Below are positions 1-8,819 of a stretch of 35,480 nt of DNA, piece by piece. Within the stretch, counting starts at the first letter, position 1. Each line of letters starts with the position of its first letter. The DNA is from Desulfobacterales bacterium HSG2. Lineage in GTDB: Bacteria; Desulfobacterota; Desulfobacteria; Desulfobacterales; 4be13. A model generated the notes under the pieces. The model was given only the letters and a program-made list of their open reading frames with translations. It was not told where the DNA came from and searched no databases. A program made the position numbers and the translations under genes. The DNA is taken from the NCBI GenBank assembly GCA_030378035.1, contig JAUCGI010000046.1:1-35480 (forward strand). The letters run 5' to 3'.

Positions 1-22
1 TTTGTCCTGTACACAGAATTTT
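1..22. repeat. Right end of a GTACAGGACAAAA inverted-repeat element (cut by window edge)
   Basis: The first bases (TTTGTCCTGTACACAG, then AATTTT) match the right terminus of the complete element at 21163-21279, including the adjoining AATTT. The rest of this copy lies outside the window. Confidence 0.55.
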
Positions 23-114
23 ATCCTTAAAAAAGGAATAATATGTCTAAATATTGCTTAATTATTCATATCTGATGATAACAGGCAAAAGTTATGTAAT
101 CTCTAAAAATTTGA

Positions 115-333
115 TGCGATTGCCCTGGCTATCCGATTGAGCTGAAACTGCGCTACGGTGACAAGACTTACGAAACCGGCAAAAAACAGTTGGCCCGTTA
201 CACGGACAAAATGGGCTGCACCGAGGGATGGCTGGTTGTCTTTGACAGGCGGAAGAAGCCCTCATGGGATGAGAAGATTTTTTGGCGGACTGACGAGGCA
301 GACGGGAAGACGATTCATACGGTGGGCTGCTGA
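115..333 (+). pseudogene. C-terminal remnant of a PD-(D/E)XK nuclease-domain protein
   Basis: An open frame without a start codon encodes about 72 residues. It contains an IELKLR strand, then ETGKKQLARY and GCTEGWLVVFDRR, and ends at a TGA at 331. The E-x-K within IELKLR, followed by a helix with QLARY and the GWLVVFD strand, is the usual C-terminal end of the PD-(D/E)XK domain found in AAA-like ATP-binding proteins of this group. The family assignment comes from recalled family patterns, not a search. A stop codon lies just upstream in frame (112-114) and no N-terminal part or ATPase domain is present, so this is a relic with no expected product. It sits just after the end of a mobile-looking repeat (1-22), which may explain the loss of its 5' part. 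Confidence 0.6.
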
Positions 334-435
334 TTCTGGAACAGTGTATGTCAGGCAGGATATCAAATCATAAAAATCAGGCAGGATATCGAAACTTGAA
401 ACAAATCCGAAAAATGAGAAACGGAGGGAAAGAGA

Positions 436-612
436 ATGGTGGAAGCTATTTTGATATGTCTTATCCTGGGCGTGGGCGCGGGATATCTGGTCATCAGGTT
501 CTACAAAAATTTCAAACCGGACGGCGTCAATGTCTGCGGATGCTCCTCATCTGATATGGCCGGCAAGGCCTCATGCGGGCAGGATAAAATTCGGAAATCC
601 GGTGAAGAATAA
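436..612 (+). CDS. FeoB-associated Cys-rich membrane protein (small, 58 aa)
   Basis: This 58-residue protein has one N-terminal membrane segment (VEAILICLILGVGAGYLVI), a short basic stretch (RFYKNFK) and a soluble tail with three cysteines: CGC at 34-36 and one more in ASCGQ. The pattern of one TM helix followed by a Cys-rich tail matches the FeoB-associated small-protein family, which usually lies next to feoA/feoB for ferrous iron uptake. Its exact role is not established. A strong GGAGGG ribosome site (423-428) precedes the ATG at a suitable distance. No feoB is in this window, so the association is by family only; upstream DNA outside the window could hold it. The upstream 334-435 stretch holds a 14-bp direct repeat (351-364 and 377-390). 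Confidence 0.6.
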   Translation: MVEAILICLILGVGAGYLVIRFYKNFKPDGVNVCGCSSSDMAGKASCGQDKIRKSGEE

Positions 613-731
613 TTGCTGACGATGTTCTCCAAAACGGTAGTCCCGCACAAGTCGTGATGAATGATATCCAGCGTCCTGATATTCGGGGGACTGAACGGGA
701 TCCATCACTATCTTTGCGGGACTAAGTATCC

Positions 732-819
732 GGCCATAAGTTTTTGTTCTCACCTTTGTGCCTTTCTTTGTGCCTCTGTGCCTTTGTGTGAGATATAAAA
801 TGCCGAAAAACTTATGGCC
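732..819. repeat. Short inverted-repeat element with TTTGTGCC-rich centre
   Basis: The ends are perfect inverted repeats: GGCCATAAGTTTTT at 732-745 and its complement at 806-819. The similarity extends a few bases outward (AAGTA / TACTT). The centre is a run of CCTTTGTGCC / CTCTGTGCC units ending TGTGTGAGATATAAAATGC. The same central text recurs near 4000-4050, and in both orientations in the tandem block at 28040-29154. The rest of the 613-899 gap shows no gene. Confidence 0.6.
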
Positions 820-899
820 AACTACTTATCGGGATGGAATTTTCAATTTCTCAGAATGAAAAATAGTTGCCTTTGCGGAGATCCGAGGAGATCTGAACA

Positions 900-1382
900 A
901 TGGAAGAAACAAACAACCGGGATTTCAGAATACTGATCGTTGACGATGTTCCAAAAAACATCCAGGTACTGGCCGGAATTTTGAAAGAGGAAGGATATAA
1001 TGTCGGATTTGCCACCACTGGAAAAGCCGCTCTGAAGCACAGTGTCACCACGGCTTACGACATCATTCTTCTGGATATCATGCTGCCGGATATTGAGGGG
1101 TTTGAAGTTTGCCGTCGCCTCAAAGAGAATCCTGAGACAGGGGAAATTCCGGTCATTTTTATCACGGCCAAGGATTCGACAGAGGACAAGATCAGAGGCT
1201 TTGAGCAGGGAGCGGTTGATTTCATAACCAAACCGTTTGACTCGGTGGAGGTTCTGGCAAGGGTCAGGAATCATCTGGCCCTGCGCAGCTATGCGTCAAA
1301 GCTTGAAATGATGGTGGAGGAGCGGACCAATCAGTCCTTTTTTCCCTTTGGCGCCGGCCCGCTGAAGGCACCTTTCTCATAG
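900..1382 (+). pseudogene. Two-component protein, receiver domain only; truncated
   Basis: Residues about 10-125 form a complete receiver (REC) domain: acidic pair in LIVDDVPKN, phospho-acceptor Asp in ILLDIMLPD, the Thr of FITAKD and the Lys of TKPFD. After it comes the start of a coiled linker (SYASKLEMMVEERTNQ) that in relatives leads into a histidine-kinase or other output domain. At about 1330 the protein switches to SFFPFGAGPLKAPFS and stops. That tail is simply the reverse strand of the neighbouring sigma-54 regulator gene, so this gene lost its 3' part at a rearrangement point. GAGGAGAT ends 8 bases before the ATG and fixes the start. A free receiver could still be made, but the non-homologous tail argues that this is a broken gene. 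Confidence 0.75.
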
Positions 1383-2020
1383 CCGAAGAGATCGCTTTCC
1401 AGGAGGTCTTTCGGAATGGCCGCACAGTTGAGGGGTATGAAAGGCCCCTTTGCATTGGGACTGTTAAAATGGACGGCACTGGCGATCAGTTCCTTTCCCG
1501 TCCCGGTCTCACCGAGAATCAGAATCGGTGTGTCAGGACTCCGGGCGACCATTCCGATGAAGTCCATGACATCCTTAATGGTATTACTCTCCCCGATAAA
1601 GCAGGGCATGTTTTCCTGCAAATACTTTTCATGAACTTTCCGAACCTCTTTTCTCAGACTGACCGACTCAAGGGCATTCTGGACGGAGAGCCGGACGCGG
1701 TTGATATCAAACGGCTTGATTAGATAATCATAAGCGCCTTTTTTCATGGCGCTGATCACGGTGTTTATATCCTGCTGGGCGGTTATCATAATAACAGGGA
1801 TGTTCTGGCTTATTTTCCTTATTTCGGTCAGAGCCTCAATACCGTTCATCTGCGGCAGACCAATATCAAGGAGGACAATATCGGGGGCTGTCTTTCGGAT
1901 TGCATCCAGCGCTGAAATTGCGGATGAAAAGGTTTCAACCTGATAATCTTTTTTCAGATTCCGTTTCAGCCATTCACGAAGGTGCGCTTCGTCATCTATG
2001 ATAAAAATTCTTTTTTCCAT
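1331..2020 (-). pseudogene. NtrC-type sigma-54-dependent response regulator, truncated in the AAA+ domain
   Basis: The N-terminal receiver domain has IFIIDDEAHLREWL, Asp in IVLLDIGLPQ and Lys in LIKPFD. It is followed by the start of a sigma-54-interacting AAA+ domain with Walker A GETGTGKE and the GYEKGAFSG segment (the GAFTGA loop, with Ser for Thr). The frame then ends about 10 residues later. The rest of the AAA+ domain (Walker B, arginine fingers) and the Fis-type DNA-binding domain are absent. Just before the stop the reading is PKGKKD; shifting by one base would read on as KKGLI, a usual continuation in this family, so a 1-bp loss near the break is also likely. The start is taken at the ATG at 2020, preceded by GAGGGGAT, rather than an upstream TTG. 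The break coincides with that of the gene on the opposite strand. Confidence 0.8.
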
Positions 2021-2362
2021 TTTTGAATATCCCCTCAAAAAAAATGCAGGCGGGAAATCATCCTGTTTATGAAGCTAATTCCATTTACAACTGTTGTCAA
2101 AAGTTTTCTGCATTATGATTTGAGTGTAACCCGGATGAGGCAGTTTCATATCTGATTTTATGAGGTTTAAACGCGGAGTTTCACAGAGGAGGCTGGCAGA
2201 ATTCGCTGGCATTGGGTGTGAGTTGTGAGGGCATTGGGGCATTGGTCACTGGGTCTGACCACGCTATCTGACTGAAATCATAGTGATAAAGTTTAGCCGC
2301 TATTTTTACAAGCCGCTATCGTGTTTCCCCTCACCGTAAAACCGAAGGTTCAAGAACTGTAT
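2021..2362. other. Intergenic stretch, no gene seen
   Basis: About 340 bases separate two minus-strand genes. I see no coding pattern, tRNA or clear terminator. A short GGGCATT/GGGGCATT imperfect repeat lies near 2228-2250. The promoter of the truncated regulator gene should be here, but no convincing -35/-10 pair stood out. Confidence 0.4.
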
Positions 2363-3863
2363 TCATTGCAAACCGGACTCCTTTTTTCTCAGTCTCTTTC
2401 TTTTTGCCAGACCTGCTTTCATAATTTTTTGCTGCTCCGAAGAGAACTGATCGAAAAATTCTTCAGGCCAATTAACGATACCTCGCTTGTCATCTATAAT
2501 AACTTCTTCAAAAAACGCACCATCCTGTGATGGTCTGATAAAATAAATTCCGATTAATTCCCTGAGCCTGCCTGTCTCATCTTCTACGATTCTTCTTACA
2601 AGTCTGTTTATGATATGATCGCTATGAGTTTCAGCAATCACTTTTTTTTCAGATAAAGCCAGAGCAATACAATAATCAGCGATCTGCATCTGTAATTTCG
2701 GGTGGAGATGAATTTCCGGTTGTTCAAGAATCAGGGTGTTTCCAATTGGCATCCGAAGCCCTTCCAATATTATCGGGAAAACCTGACTGACACCAAAACC
2801 CACATCAGCTATATTCACACGAGTCTGATTCTGATCTCCGGCATCAAGTTTCAGATAAATGATTTCATGTGCAGGTTCGGGTTTAAGTGATTTTATACAC
2901 ATGCTGTCAAGCCAGTCCTGAACACCTTCTGACAAAGAGACTTCTCGTTTTTGAAAAAACCAGTCCTCAGTTTCATCATAAAAGAAGTGCTTCCTTATTT
3001 TGTTTTCCTTTTCGGCAAGAAAAATATGTGCCGCATTTTCACCTTTGATACCGATTTCCAAGACTTCATCTTCGTAAACATATCTTCTCGACGGCTCTTC
3101 TCTCAGAGGGCCAATGTAGGAATAACTTGAGAAAACATACCTTAACAGATCAGTTATTCTTCTCATATAAAAAGAAGGGACAAGTAAACTTCTGTCTGAG
3201 GAACGTGAATCTTTGTTAATGATTATAGGGGATAAATTGGAAAACTCAACCTGTGCTGTTTCTTCACCATCAGAAGTTTCATCATTCGGGAATCGTCCTG
3301 GTTTTAAATTCTCCCAAGTCAGTTGGTAGTTATTTCCATCCTTAAAAACAACTTCCAGAGATGACTTTGAAACAGATTTGTCATTTGACAGTGCCTGAAT
3401 ATTAAAAACAAGAGAATTGACTGTTATGGGTTTTAAATAAAAATCACTTAACTCAGAAACTGACAATGAAATTTTATAATGTAAGCAAGCTTCAGTAGCA
3501 GTAAATTTACTACTTGGTATTAAGTCACGGAACATAAAACGGAATGGGGTGCCGGATCTGTGATAAAATTTATAAACCCCCCCTTAGTCTTAAAGGAATT
3601 TTAAAGCCGAAACATACAATATTTTCAATATCTTTATTATAAATAATATTCTCAAAAGAACCTAAATGGGTAAATCTTCCGTTCAGAAGAAAGGTTTGGC
3701 TTGGATTTTGGCTTTCAAATGTTTGCCTGAACAAAAGTATGCTTTGTAAAACAGAACTCTTTCCACAGTTGTTTGAGCCACACAGAATTGTCACAGGCTT
3801 TACATTCAAGCTGCCTAATTGTTTAAAAGCCTTAAAATTTTCCAAATCAATTTCTTTTATCAT
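2363..3863 (-). pseudogene. AAA-family ATPase with DUF3696 C-terminus, interrupted by a frameshift
   Basis: Two overlapping-frame pieces make one protein of about 500 residues. The 5' piece (3863 to 3570) starts MIKEIDLENFKAF and carries a Walker A GSNNCGKSS at residues 29-37. The 3' piece (ending at 2363) has the ABC-ATPase-like Walker B region ILEQPEIHLHPKLQ, the switch segment ETHSDHIINRL, and the DUF3696 ending GIVNWPEEFFDQ. The two are joined at a run of seven G (minus strand, about 3577-3583). With six G the frame reads through RLRG into VYKFYHRSGTPF and on without a stop. This is a real frameshift, a programmed slip or a sequencing error. GGTGA precedes the ATG at 3863; the upstream TTG/GTG codons are less likely starts. 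The family is RecF/OLD-like. Some members sit in defence loci, but nothing here shows a partner. Confidence 0.75.
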
Positions 3864-3999
3864 TATATTCACCAAATTATATGTTTACATATTAACGGCC
3901 CAAGTCGAAACCCCAAGTCGAAAAACTGACATTAATATGTTCAAAGCTTTTTCGGCATCCTTCATTTGTCGGTTTGCACTTTCAGGTGTCAGGGTGAGT

Positions 4000-4050
4000 T
4001 CCTTTGTTCTCTGTGCCCTTTGTGCCTTTGTGTGGGATATGAAATGCTGA
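4000..4050. repeat. TTTGTGCC-rich repeat copy
   Basis: CTGTGCCCTTTGTGCC, followed by TTTGTGTGGGATATGAAATGC, repeats the central text of the element at 732-819, but here without its inverted-repeat ends. Confidence 0.5.
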
Positions 4051-4221
4051 CTGGAAAAAGTGTAAACTACTTTCGGCTTTTTATGAAGGATGCCGCTTTT
4101 TCCTATGGGACAAGCTTTACTCATTTCATAATTTTTTTAGAAATAACGATTCTGTTTGTAAAAGTCAAGACAATTCTACAAAGATTTGTTACCTTGTGCA
4201 TCCGAATATCTGAGCAAGTAT

Positions 4222-4301
4222 CTCTTTCAAGTTCCAAGTTCCAAGTTTCAAATTCCAAGTTCCAAGTTTCAAATTTCAAATTTCAAGTTTCAACTTCCAA
4301 T
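4222..4301. repeat. Heptanucleotide tandem array (TTCCAAG / TTTCAAA)
   Basis: About eleven 7-base units alternate among TTCCAAG, TTTCAAA and TTCAAGT phases. It is AT-rich and noncoding. It is one of several 7-bp arrays in the window, each with a different unit. Confidence 0.7.
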
Positions 4302-4302
4302 A

Positions 4303-4431
4303 ATGCAAATAATGCGGGACAAAAAACTTCAGAGGCCTGAAAATCAGCACTCTGTCATTCCGGGCGGAAAATGACAGGAATCGGCAGGATTTCCGACCAG
4401 GAATCCACTTTTTGTCCTGTACTCAGACTCA
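4303..4431. repeat. Degenerate GTACAGGACAAAA-type element
   Basis: The right end TTTTTGTCCTGTACTCAG (near 4414-4431) matches the terminus of the complete element at 21163-21279. The left end is reduced to GGGACAAAA near 4314. Inside is the palindromic module CATTCCGGGCGGAAA...GGAATCC, in inverted order relative to the 21-kb copy. Confidence 0.5.
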
Positions 4432-4477
4432 AAACTTAAAAGTTGACTTTCCATGGCATTCTTCATTCAGCAGTTTA

Positions 4478-4588
4478 AACTTGAAACTTGAAAGTTGAAA
4501 GTTGAAAGTTGAAAGTTGAAAGTTGAAACCTGAAAGTTGAAACCTGAAACCTGAAACCTGAAACCTGAAAGTTGAAAGTTGAAACCTA
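4478..4588. repeat. Heptanucleotide tandem array (GAAAGTT / GAAACCT)
   Basis: About fifteen 7-base units alternate between GAAAGTT and GAAACCT variants, directly against the left end of the inverted-repeat element at 4591. Confidence 0.8.
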
Positions 4589-4590
4589 GC

Positions 4591-4725
4591 TGATTATAAT
4601 ACCTTTTGGGAACGGTGGATTCCGGGTCAAAAATGATAAAAATCCTGCCGATTTTTATCATTTTTGCCCGGAATGACAGAAGCCGGAGCCTCTGAAAACG
4701 AAGTTCCCAAAAGGCGTTATAATCA
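4591..4725. mobile_element. MITE-like inverted-repeat element, TGATTATAAY family, 135 bp
   Basis: Terminal inverted repeats of 23 bp (TGATTATAATACCTTTTGGG... at 4591-4613, complement at 4703-4725) match at 21 of 23 positions. The interior carries the palindromic module GGATTCCGGGTC...GCCCGGAATGACA (4613-4676), also found in the elements at 4303 and 21163. It has no coding capacity. A second copy of the ends is at 29176-29261. A mobile, transposase-dependent origin is inferred. Confidence 0.6.
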
Positions 4726-4737
4726 GGAACTTGGAAC

Positions 4738-4820
4738 TTAATCCTTAACCCTTAGCCCTTAATCCTTAACCCTTAACCCTTAGCTCTTAACCCTTAGCTC
4801 TTAACCCTTAACCCTTAATT
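4738..4820. repeat. Heptanucleotide tandem array (TTAACCC / TTAGCYC / TTAATCC)
   Basis: About eleven 7-base units of telomere-like TTAACCC and variants. A short stretch of the same unit follows the hybrid kinase gene at 8788-8818. Confidence 0.8.
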
Positions 4821-4879
4821 TTATTTTCAGGCATTAATTCCTTGACGCAACGCCTCTGTTTTGATAAGAGATTCTGATT

Positions 4880-5539
4880 ATGGAAAAAGAGATCAAAAAA
4901 TATGCGCGCCAGCGTGATGAAATGGTCAGGAGGCAGATTGAAGCGCGGGGGATAACCGATCCGAAGGTGCTTGCAGCCTTGCGCAAGGTCCCGAGGCATC
5001 TTTTCGTCAGTGAAGCCTTGGTGGATCAGGCCTACGGAGACTTCCCGCTCCCCATCGGAGAGCAGCAGACCATCTCCCAGCCCTATATCGTAGCCGAAAT
5101 GACACAGGCACTGCAACTGACAAAAGACGACCGGGTGCTTGAAATCGGAACAGGGTCGGGGTACCAGGCTGCAATTCTCGCGGAAATTGCATTCCGGGTC
5201 TATACCATTGAACGAATCCACACACTTTTTATCAGAACACGCAAGCTTTTTGACACGCTTCACTATCACAATATTGTCACCCGATATTCTGACGGGACAA
5301 CCGGATGGAAAGATGAAAGCCCTTTTGACGCCGTTATTGTGACAGCCGGATCCCCGCAAATCCCCTCAAGTCTGGTCAGCCAGCTAGGGGTGGGCGGGCG
5401 TATGATCATACCGGTGGGAAACCAGTTTTCACAGGATCTGATCAAACTTTACAAAGATGAAAAAGGAATTCATCAGACAAGTCTGGGCGGGTGCAGATTT
5501 GTTAAACTTATGGGGGAACACGGATGGAAGGAAGGATGA
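4880..5539 (+). CDS. pcm: Protein-L-isoaspartate O-methyltransferase
   Basis: This cytoplasmic repair enzyme transfers a methyl group from S-adenosylmethionine to isoaspartyl residues in damaged proteins. The 219 residues match the usual family length. The family signature QTISQPY is at 63-69 and the SAM-binding motif VLEIGTGSGYQ at 86-96. FDAVIVTAG and the GGRMIIPVG strand follow further on. The start has only a weak upstream AAGAG, but the Met matches the expected N-terminus (KEIKKYARQRDEMV). The last 16 bases overlap the start of the next gene (DUF368 membrane protein), which suggests translational coupling. Directly upstream is repeat DNA, so its promoter is unclear. Confidence 0.93.
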   Translation: MEKEIKKYARQRDEMVRRQIEARGITDPKVLAALRKVPRHLFVSEALVDQAYGDFPLPIGEQQTISQPYIVAEMTQALQLTKDDRVLEIGTGSGYQAAILAEIAFRVYTIERIHTLFIRTRKLFDTLHYHNIVTRYSDGTTGWKDESPFDAVIVTAGSPQIPSSLVSQLGVGGRMIIPVGNQFSQDLIKLYKDEKGIHQTSLGGCRFVKLMGEHGWKEG

Positions 5540-6474
5540 GGGACTTAAAAGATTATGTGGTTCTTTACCTGAAAGGCATTGCCATGGGGTGCGCGGATGC
5601 AGTCCCTGGAGTTTCAGGTGGGACAGTCGCGTTTATTTCGGGCATTTACGAAGAATTGGTGGATTCCATCCGTTCGTTTGACGGCAGCGCGCTGAATCTG
5701 CTGTTCAAATATGACATAAAAGGCTTCTGGAAATATGTTAACGGAATCTTTCTGGTCGTCTTGTTATCCGGCATCGGAACCGCCATTCTTTCCCTTTCAA
5801 GGCTGATTTTGTACTGGCTGAAAACATATCCCGAACTGCTCTGGTCCTTTTTTTTCGGTCTGATCATCGCTTCCGTGCTGGTGGTGACCAAAAAAATAAG
5901 CCAGTGGGATGCTCGGATTATCATAAGCGGAATTTTAGGCGCGATCATGGGGTATTATATAACGGTGGCCACCCCTGCTGAGACGACCACAGCCTTATGG
6001 TTTGTGTTTCTTTCCGGCATGATCTCCATCTGCGCCATGATCCTGCCCGGCATATCAGGGAGCTTCATTCTGGTGCTGCTTGGAAAGTATCAGTATGTCC
6101 TGACCGCGGTAAGAGATTTTAATCTGGCGGTCATCACCATATTCTCCACCGGCGCGGTCATAGGGATACTTTCGTTTTCACATCTGCTGAACTGGACGCT
6201 CAGACGTTTCCATGATATTACCATTGCAGCCCTGACAGGCATCATGATCGGGTCACTCAACAAAGTCTGGCCCTGGAAAAAAGTTATGGAAACCTACACA
6301 AACTCCCATGGCGAAATAAAACCCCTGATCGAACAAAATATTCTGCCGACAGTCTATTTTGAAGCAACCCAGAGAGATCCCTACCTGTTTTCAGCGGTGA
6401 TATTGGCGGTTATCGGTTTTGCCCTGGTCTATTTTCTTGAAAAAATGTCTGTCAGAGTGAAAAGTGAGGAGTGA
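5524..6474 (+). CDS. DUF368 membrane protein (PopT-like undecaprenyl-phosphate translocase)
   Basis: This 316-residue polytopic inner-membrane protein has about eight hydrophobic segments. The family hallmark [21 protein letters not shown] is near residues 20-40 and a second related motif [15 protein letters not shown] lies in the middle (about 177-191). The two half-motifs reflect an internal repeat. DUF368 proteins have been reported as PopT, which recycles undecaprenyl phosphate across the membrane for cell-wall and glycan synthesis; the role here is inferred from family. GGGGGA lies 7 bases before the ATG at 5524, inside pcm. A second ATG at 5536 is possible. The 3' end overlaps the next gene (hybrid kinase) by four bases (ATGA), so pcm, this gene and the kinase are probably co-transcribed. 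Confidence 0.88.
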   Translation: MEGRMRDLKDYVVLYLKGIAMGCADAVPGVSGGTVAFISGIYEELVDSIRSFDGSALNLLFKYDIKGFWKYVNGIFLVVLLSGIGTAILSLSRLILYWLKTYPELLWSFFFGLIIASVLVVTKKISQWDARIIISGILGAIMGYYITVATPAETTTALWFVFLSGMISICAMILPGISGSFILVLLGKYQYVLTAVRDFNLAVITIFSTGAVIGILSFSHLLNWTLRRFHDITIAALTGIMIGSLNKVWPWKKVMETYTNSHGEIKPLIEQNILPTVYFEATQRDPYLFSAVILAVIGFALVYFLEKMSVRVKSEE

Positions 6475-8792
6475 AACTTATGATCTCCGAAAATATCCCG
6501 AAACCTGCCACTTCCAATCATAAAGATAATCTGATCATGATCATTGATGATAATCCCGGCAATATAAAAGAGATCGCGGATTATCTGAATGAATTTGGTT
6601 TTGACACGGCCATGGCAAAAGACGGTCTGACCGGACTGACTCATGCGGAGCGGCTGAGACCCTCTCTCATTTTGCTGGATATTCTCATGCCCGGGGCGGA
6701 CGGTTTTGAAACCTGTCGGAGACTGAAAGCAAATAATGCCACAAAAGATATTCCGGTCATATTTATGACAGCCCTGGGAAGTACGCATGACAAAGTAAAA
6801 GCGATCTCCTGCGGAGGCGAGGATTACATTGCCAAACCGTTTCACCGTGATGAATTGCTCGCCCGTGTAAAAAAACATGTCACCCTGCGGAATCTCCGAA
6901 AGCGTCTTGAGGAGCAGAACACGCGGCTTCAGAAGGAGACTGCCCTGCGTATGCAGGCAGAGGCGGCCGCCAACGTCGCCAATCAGGCAAAAAGTCTCTT
7001 TCTGGAAAACATGAGCCACGAAATCCGGACTCCCATGAATGCCGTCATCAATATGGCAAGACTTCTGGCAGATACAAACCTGGATCCGGAGCAGCGGGAT
7101 TACGCGGAAACCATTCTCTCCTCCTCTGATATTTTACTCTCTCTCATCAGTGATGTTCTGGATTTTTCCAAAATCGAAGCCGGAAAACTGGAACTGAAAT
7201 GCCTTGATATCAATCTCAGGGATATGATCAGAGATGTGGTCAGCATATTGTCCCCGAAAGCAAAGGAGAAAGGACTCCGGCTGAAGTATGAAATCGGTGC
7301 CGATTTTTTCCCGCGTCTTCGAGGCGATCCGGTCCGGCTTCGCCAGGTACTCCTCAATTTTGCCGGCAACGCGATGAAATTTACGGAAAAAGGCGAAGTG
7401 ACAATTTACGCTGATTCGAAGGAGGAGAGCGAGACGCATGCAACCATCCGTTTTTCCATTACCGATACCGGCATCGGTATCCCGAAAGAGCTTGCTGACT
7501 CCCTGTTTGAACCATTTTTACAGGCAGATGCTTCGACAACCCGCAGATACGGCGGCACTGGTCTGGGTCTTTCGATTTCAAAGCAACTGGCCGAGATGAT
7601 GGGCGGACAGGTCGGCGTGGAGAGCAGGGAAGGGATCGGAAGCGCGTTCTGGTTTACGGCAGTTCTGGAGAAAGTCGAGAATCGGGAATTGAAACCTGAA
7701 ACTCGGAATCTGAAGACTGAAACTCGGAAGCCTGAAACTCGGAATCGGAATCAGAATCGGAAGCCTGAAAATCATAATCTGAAGCCTGAAACTCGGAAGC
7801 CGAAGCCTGAAACCCGGAATCGGAAGCCTGAAACCCGGAATCTGAAGCCTGAAACTCGGAAGCCGAAGCCTGAAACTCGGAAGCCTGAAACCCGGAATCC
7901 GAAGCCTGAAACTCGGAAGCCTGAAACTCGGAAGCCGAAGCCCGAAACTCAGAATGTGAAACTGGAAAGTCATAAGTCGGAATCTGAGGAAATATTGCCG
8001 GATTCCGACATCCGGGTACTCGTTGCAGAGGATAACCCGTTTAATCAGAAGGTTGCACTGGCGATTCTGGAGAAAGCCGGATTCTCTGCCGATGTCGCGA
8101 ACAACGGGAAGGAATCTGTCGAAATGCTTGAAGCAGGAGATTATGATCTTGTCCTGATGGATGTTCAGATGCCGGAGATGGACGGTGTTGAAGCGACAAA
8201 AATTATCCGTGATCCGGATTCAGGGGTACGAAGCCATGACATCCCGATCATTGCCGTCACCGCTTATGACACGAAAAAAGACCGCTGCCTTGAGGCGGGA
8301 ATGAATGACTATGTTTCCAAACCGCTTGATCCGGAGGAGCTTTTTGCTGCTATCCGAAATCAGTTGTCTGTGATGAAGAAAAATCGCAAAAGAACCGATA
8401 ACCGATCATCAGATGCCAAAGAAACCGGTTCACCGGCTATTGAAGAGAAAAAAATTTTCGACAGAGAAGAATTGCTGAATCGTCTGGGAGGCGACGAGGC
8501 GATTTGCAAAGAGATCATAGCCCTCACCCCCCAATCTTTCTTGGAACTGCTTGAAAATCTGAAGACTGCCCTGGATGAAAATGATGCCGAATCAGTCCGA
8601 ATACATGCACACACTGCCAAGGGAATGATGGCCAATGCCGCTTCCCCCGTCCTTCAGCGCACTGCTTATGAAATGGAGATTGCCGGTGATAACGGCGATA
8701 TGGATAAAGCCCGCTCAGTTTTTGGCAAACTGGAACAGCAATTTGATCTGTTTCAATCTGTATTGCATGAGTGCGGATGGCTGACCCCTTAA
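6471..8792 (+). CDS. Hybrid sensor histidine kinase: REC-HisKA-HATPase-REC-Hpt
   Basis: This 773-residue soluble phosphorelay protein has no membrane segment. Domains in order: receiver 1 (about 21-138, Asp70 in LLDILMPG, Lys122 in AKPF); coiled linker 140-175; HisKA with phospho-acceptor His183 in [10 protein letters not shown]; HATPase with N box [10 protein letters not shown]1 DTGIGIP and G2 GGTGLGLS (about 285-398); an unusual Lys/Pro/Glu/Thr/Arg repeat linker (403-497); receiver 2 (about 513-632, Asp564 in LMDVQMPEM); and a C-terminal Hpt domain with His714 in HAHTAKG. The complete relay chain is present, with an extra input receiver at the N-terminus, so an upstream kinase may control it. 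The target is unknown. It starts with ATG in a 4-base overlap with the DUF368 gene. A GTGAGGAGTGAAACTT stretch supplies the ribosome site. Confidence 0.92.
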   Translation: MKLMISENIPKPATSNHKDNLIMIIDDNPGNIKEIADYLNEFGFDTAMAKDGLTGLTHAERLRPSLILLDILMPGADGFETCRRLKANNATKDIPVIFMTALGSTHDKVKAISCGGEDYIAKPFHRDELLARVKKHVTLRNLRKRLEEQNTRLQKETALRMQAEAAANVANQAKSLFLENMSHEIRTPMNAVINMARLLADTNLDPEQRDYAETILSSSDILLSLISDVLDFSKIEAGKLELKCLDINLRDMIRDVVSILSPKAKEKGLRLKYEIGADFFPRLRGDPVRLRQVLLNFAGNAMKFTEKGEVTIYADSKEESETHATIRFSITDTGIGIPKELADSLFEPFLQADASTTRRYGGTGLGLSISKQLAEMMGGQVGVESREGIGSAFWFTAVLEKVENRELKPETRNLKTETRKPETRNRNQNRKPENHNLKPETRKPKPETRNRKPETRNLKPETRKPKPETRKPETRNPKPETRKPETRKPKPETQNVKLESHKSESEEILPDSDIRVLVAEDNPFNQKVALAILEKAGFSADVANNGKESVEMLEAGDYDLVLMDVQMPEMDGVEATKIIRDPDSGVRSHDIPIIAVTAYDTKKDRCLEAGMNDYVSKPLDPEELFAAIRNQLSVMKKNRKRTDNRSSDAKETGSPAIEEKKIFDREELLNRLGGDEAICKEIIALTPQSFLELLENLKTALDENDAESVRIHAHTAKGMMANAASPVLQRTAYEMEIAGDNGDMDKARSVFGKLEQQFDLFQSVLHECGWLTP
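7682..7965 (+). repeat. In-frame tandem repeat encoding the (RKPET)n linker
   Basis: Units such as CCTGAAACTCGGAAG occur about 17 times in 15- and 21-base steps, keeping the frame and encoding [12 protein letters not shown] or RNLKPET. The DNA resembles the intergenic GAAACCT heptamer arrays (4478-4588), so the linker appears to have been expanded by the same repeat process. Charge: strongly basic with regularly spaced Glu. Confidence 0.85.
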
Positions 8793-8819
8793 CCCTTGAC
8801 CCTTGACCCTTAACCCTTC

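Noticed and set aside
3885..4124. 79-codon minus-strand frame with TPESANRQMKDAEKALN text
   Set aside because: The middle looks somewhat protein-like, but the front half is the TTTGTGCC repeat and there is no ribosome site. It could be a small gene remnant, not enough to annotate.
4738..4820. Telomere-like TTAACCC tract as a chromosome end
   Set aside because: It is short, internal, degenerate and one of several unrelated 7-base arrays.
7578..7973. 131-codon minus-strand frame rich in SFRLP repeats
   Set aside because: It is the reverse strand of the (RKPET)n linker and kinase coding sequence.
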